Shown here: positions 63,205 through 64,000 of the stretch, piece after piece
How positions within the stretch are numbered: position 1 is the first letter of the stretch
Layout: every line of letters starts with the position of its first letter
Assembly (NCBI GenBank): GCA_947258435.1
Contig: CAMYID010000024.1
Location: 1 to 64,000, forward strand
DNA from: an uncultured Alphaproteobacteria bacterium
GTDB lineage: Bacteria; Pseudomonadota; Alphaproteobacteria; UBA11222
Reading direction: 5' to 3'
DNA: 64,000 bases
Program-made: the position numbers and the translations under genes
Notes under the pieces: generated by a model
The model's database searches: none
What the model was told of the DNA's origin: nothing
What the model saw: the letters and a program-made list of their open reading frames with translations, nothing else

Positions 63205-64000
63205 TCAGCGCGATCCGGAAATCCGCACGCCTGCGGCCAGCCGTTCGCGCAGCACTTCCCGGCGGAAGCGGAATTTTGCCGCCGGTCGTCCACGGGTCTG
63301 TGGCTCTATTTCACCGGTGCTTTCCACAAGGCCGCTATTTTCCACAAGCCGCCGGAAATTCTGCTTGTGCAGATTACTGCCCAGAATGGCTTCGACGGTG
63401 CGTTGAAGTTGCAGCAATGTGAAACTTTCCGGCATCAGTTCAAACACCACCGGCCGGTATTTCAGTTTGGCGCGCAACCGCCCCATGGCGGTTGCCAGGA
63501 TCCTGCGATGGTCCGACATCATCGGCGTGCCGGGGGGTGGCACTGCTTGTCCGTCCAGCGCAAATGTGGCGGCCCCGTCGCGTTGCGCTTCCGCAGCCAG
63601 TCCCGCCTCATACAGCAGCTCAAACCGCTCAAGCACGATTTCTTCGTCCCAACCGCCGTTATCTTCGGGAAAGCAGATAGTCGCCCGGTCCTGGCGCCTT
63701 GCTCTCTCCGCAGGGGATTTGGGGGCGGCGATCCATTCCTTTAGAAGCGGTAGAATAAGTCTGTCGATCATGGGCGGGCGACCTTCACGCCAGTCTTCCC
63801 ATGGAAAATAGTCATACCATTGCCGCCAGGCGGTGCTTTCGGGTACAGGCATCTGCGTTTCGCGTGTCAGGGCCAGATAGCCGACCGAGATCACGCGAGG
63901 CCCGCCCTCACGTTCGCGCGGGTGCCGGCCCCGGTCCCCGAATGTGTAAAGCTGCTCGACATAACCAAGATTGACGCCGATACGCCGTGACACGGTTTCG
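63205..64000 (-). CDS. nadQ: NadQ/NrtR-type Nudix-related regulator of NAD synthesis, N-terminus beyond the window
   Basis: At least 265 residues; the frame is open to the window edge (ETVSRRIGVNLGYVEQLYTF...), so the Nudix-like N-terminal part lies outside. Visible: GYVEQLYTFGDRGRHP and PRVISVGYLALTRE from the Nudix-like domain, a middle domain (WYDYFPWEDWREGRPPMIDR; FELLYEAGLAAEAQRD) and a C-terminal winged helix (MSDHRRILATAMGRLRAKLK; FTLLQLQRTVEAILG; RRLVENSGLVESTG; GRPAAKFRFRREVL). This is the alphaproteobacterial COG4111 family that represses nadABC. It is transcribed in the same direction as nadA, just upstream. Confidence 0.88.
   Translation of the reverse strand, partial: ETVSRRIGVNLGYVEQLYTFGDRGRHPREREGGPRVISVGYLALTRETQMPVPESTAWRQWYDYFPWEDWREGRPPMIDRLILPLLKEWIAAPKSPAERARRQDRATICFPEDNGGWDEEIVLERFELLYEAGLAAEAQRDGAATFALDGQAVPPPGTPMMSDHRRILATAMGRLRAKLKYRPVVFELMPESFTLLQLQRTVEAILGSNLHKQNFRRLVENSGLVESTGEIEPQTRGRPAAKFRFRREVLRERLAAGVRISGSR

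Overview
The window reads as a single stretch of alphaproteobacterial chromosome. The evidence is the aa3 oxidase order ctaC-ctaD-ctaB-small ORF-ctaG-ctaE followed by DUF983, SURF1, thrC, an M16 peptidase and a GNAT; the nadABC genes preceded by a NadQ/NrtR-type regulator; the aroC-fabI pair; and a class II DAHP synthase. Base composition is moderately GC-rich and even. I see no insertion sequences, phage genes, tRNA or rRNA genes, or CRISPR arrays. The order within Alphaproteobacteria cannot be settled from this sequence alone.

Layout. 1-7.7 kb (minus strand): partial aroC, fabI, a SLAC1/TehA channel, an outer-membrane barrel, thiC under a TPP riboswitch, a secreted FecR-domain protein and a GST. 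7.9-11.4 kb (plus): an atypical crotonase, a luciferase-like flavin monooxygenase and a diiron ferritin-like protein; a perfect FNR-type box lies between the GST and the crotonase. 11.5-13 kb: a cytochrome P460 gene and a divergent TetR regulator with a double palindromic operator. 13-16 kb: a GT4 glycosyltransferase and a PlcP/LpxH-type phosphoesterase facing a diacylglycerol-kinase-family gene, a probable membrane-lipid remodelling locus. 16-19.3 kb: a second GST, an unknown acidic protein and a membrane class III adenylate cyclase. 19.5-28.2 kb: class II DAHP synthase, then type II secretion genes G-H-I-J-K-L-M-N/C-D without E, F or the prepilin peptidase. 28.5-31.2 kb: two secreted proteins of unknown function (PPC domain; MORN-like repeats).

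31.3-42.9 kb (minus): rimJ-like GNAT, M16 peptidase, thrC, M32 carboxypeptidase, SURF1, DUF983 and the cytochrome c oxidase operon, which includes a 45-residue membrane ORF and two strong hairpins. 43.5-48.1 kb: tldD, a lone DUF1329 protein followed by four tandem 17-bp repeats, and gshA. 48.2-56.2 kb: rsmE, ubiA, a fatty-acid desaturase, a methyltransferase, a UbiD-family decarboxylase, a MAPEG protein, tldE and an inositol-monophosphatase-family gene. 56.2-59.3 kb: a CapD/WbpM-type dehydratase and a WecA-type initiating glycosyltransferase. 59.3-64 kb (minus): nadQ (cut by the window edge), nadA, nadB, nadC with two matching 17-bp operators before nadA.

Most of the window is core metabolism and envelope assembly. 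The parts most worth following up are the TetR/P460 switch, the lipid-remodelling trio, the split type II secretion cluster with a predicted lipoprotein secretin and neighbouring secreted proteins, the FNR-box-linked crotonase that lacks one catalytic Glu, and the NadQ operators. I did not find a clearly novel multi-gene defence or mobile system. Intergenic stretches of roughly 200-270 bp not listed as features (8677-8901, 19259-19477, 28190-28460, 44939-45151) show nothing I can name beyond ribosome binding sites and weak inverted repeats.
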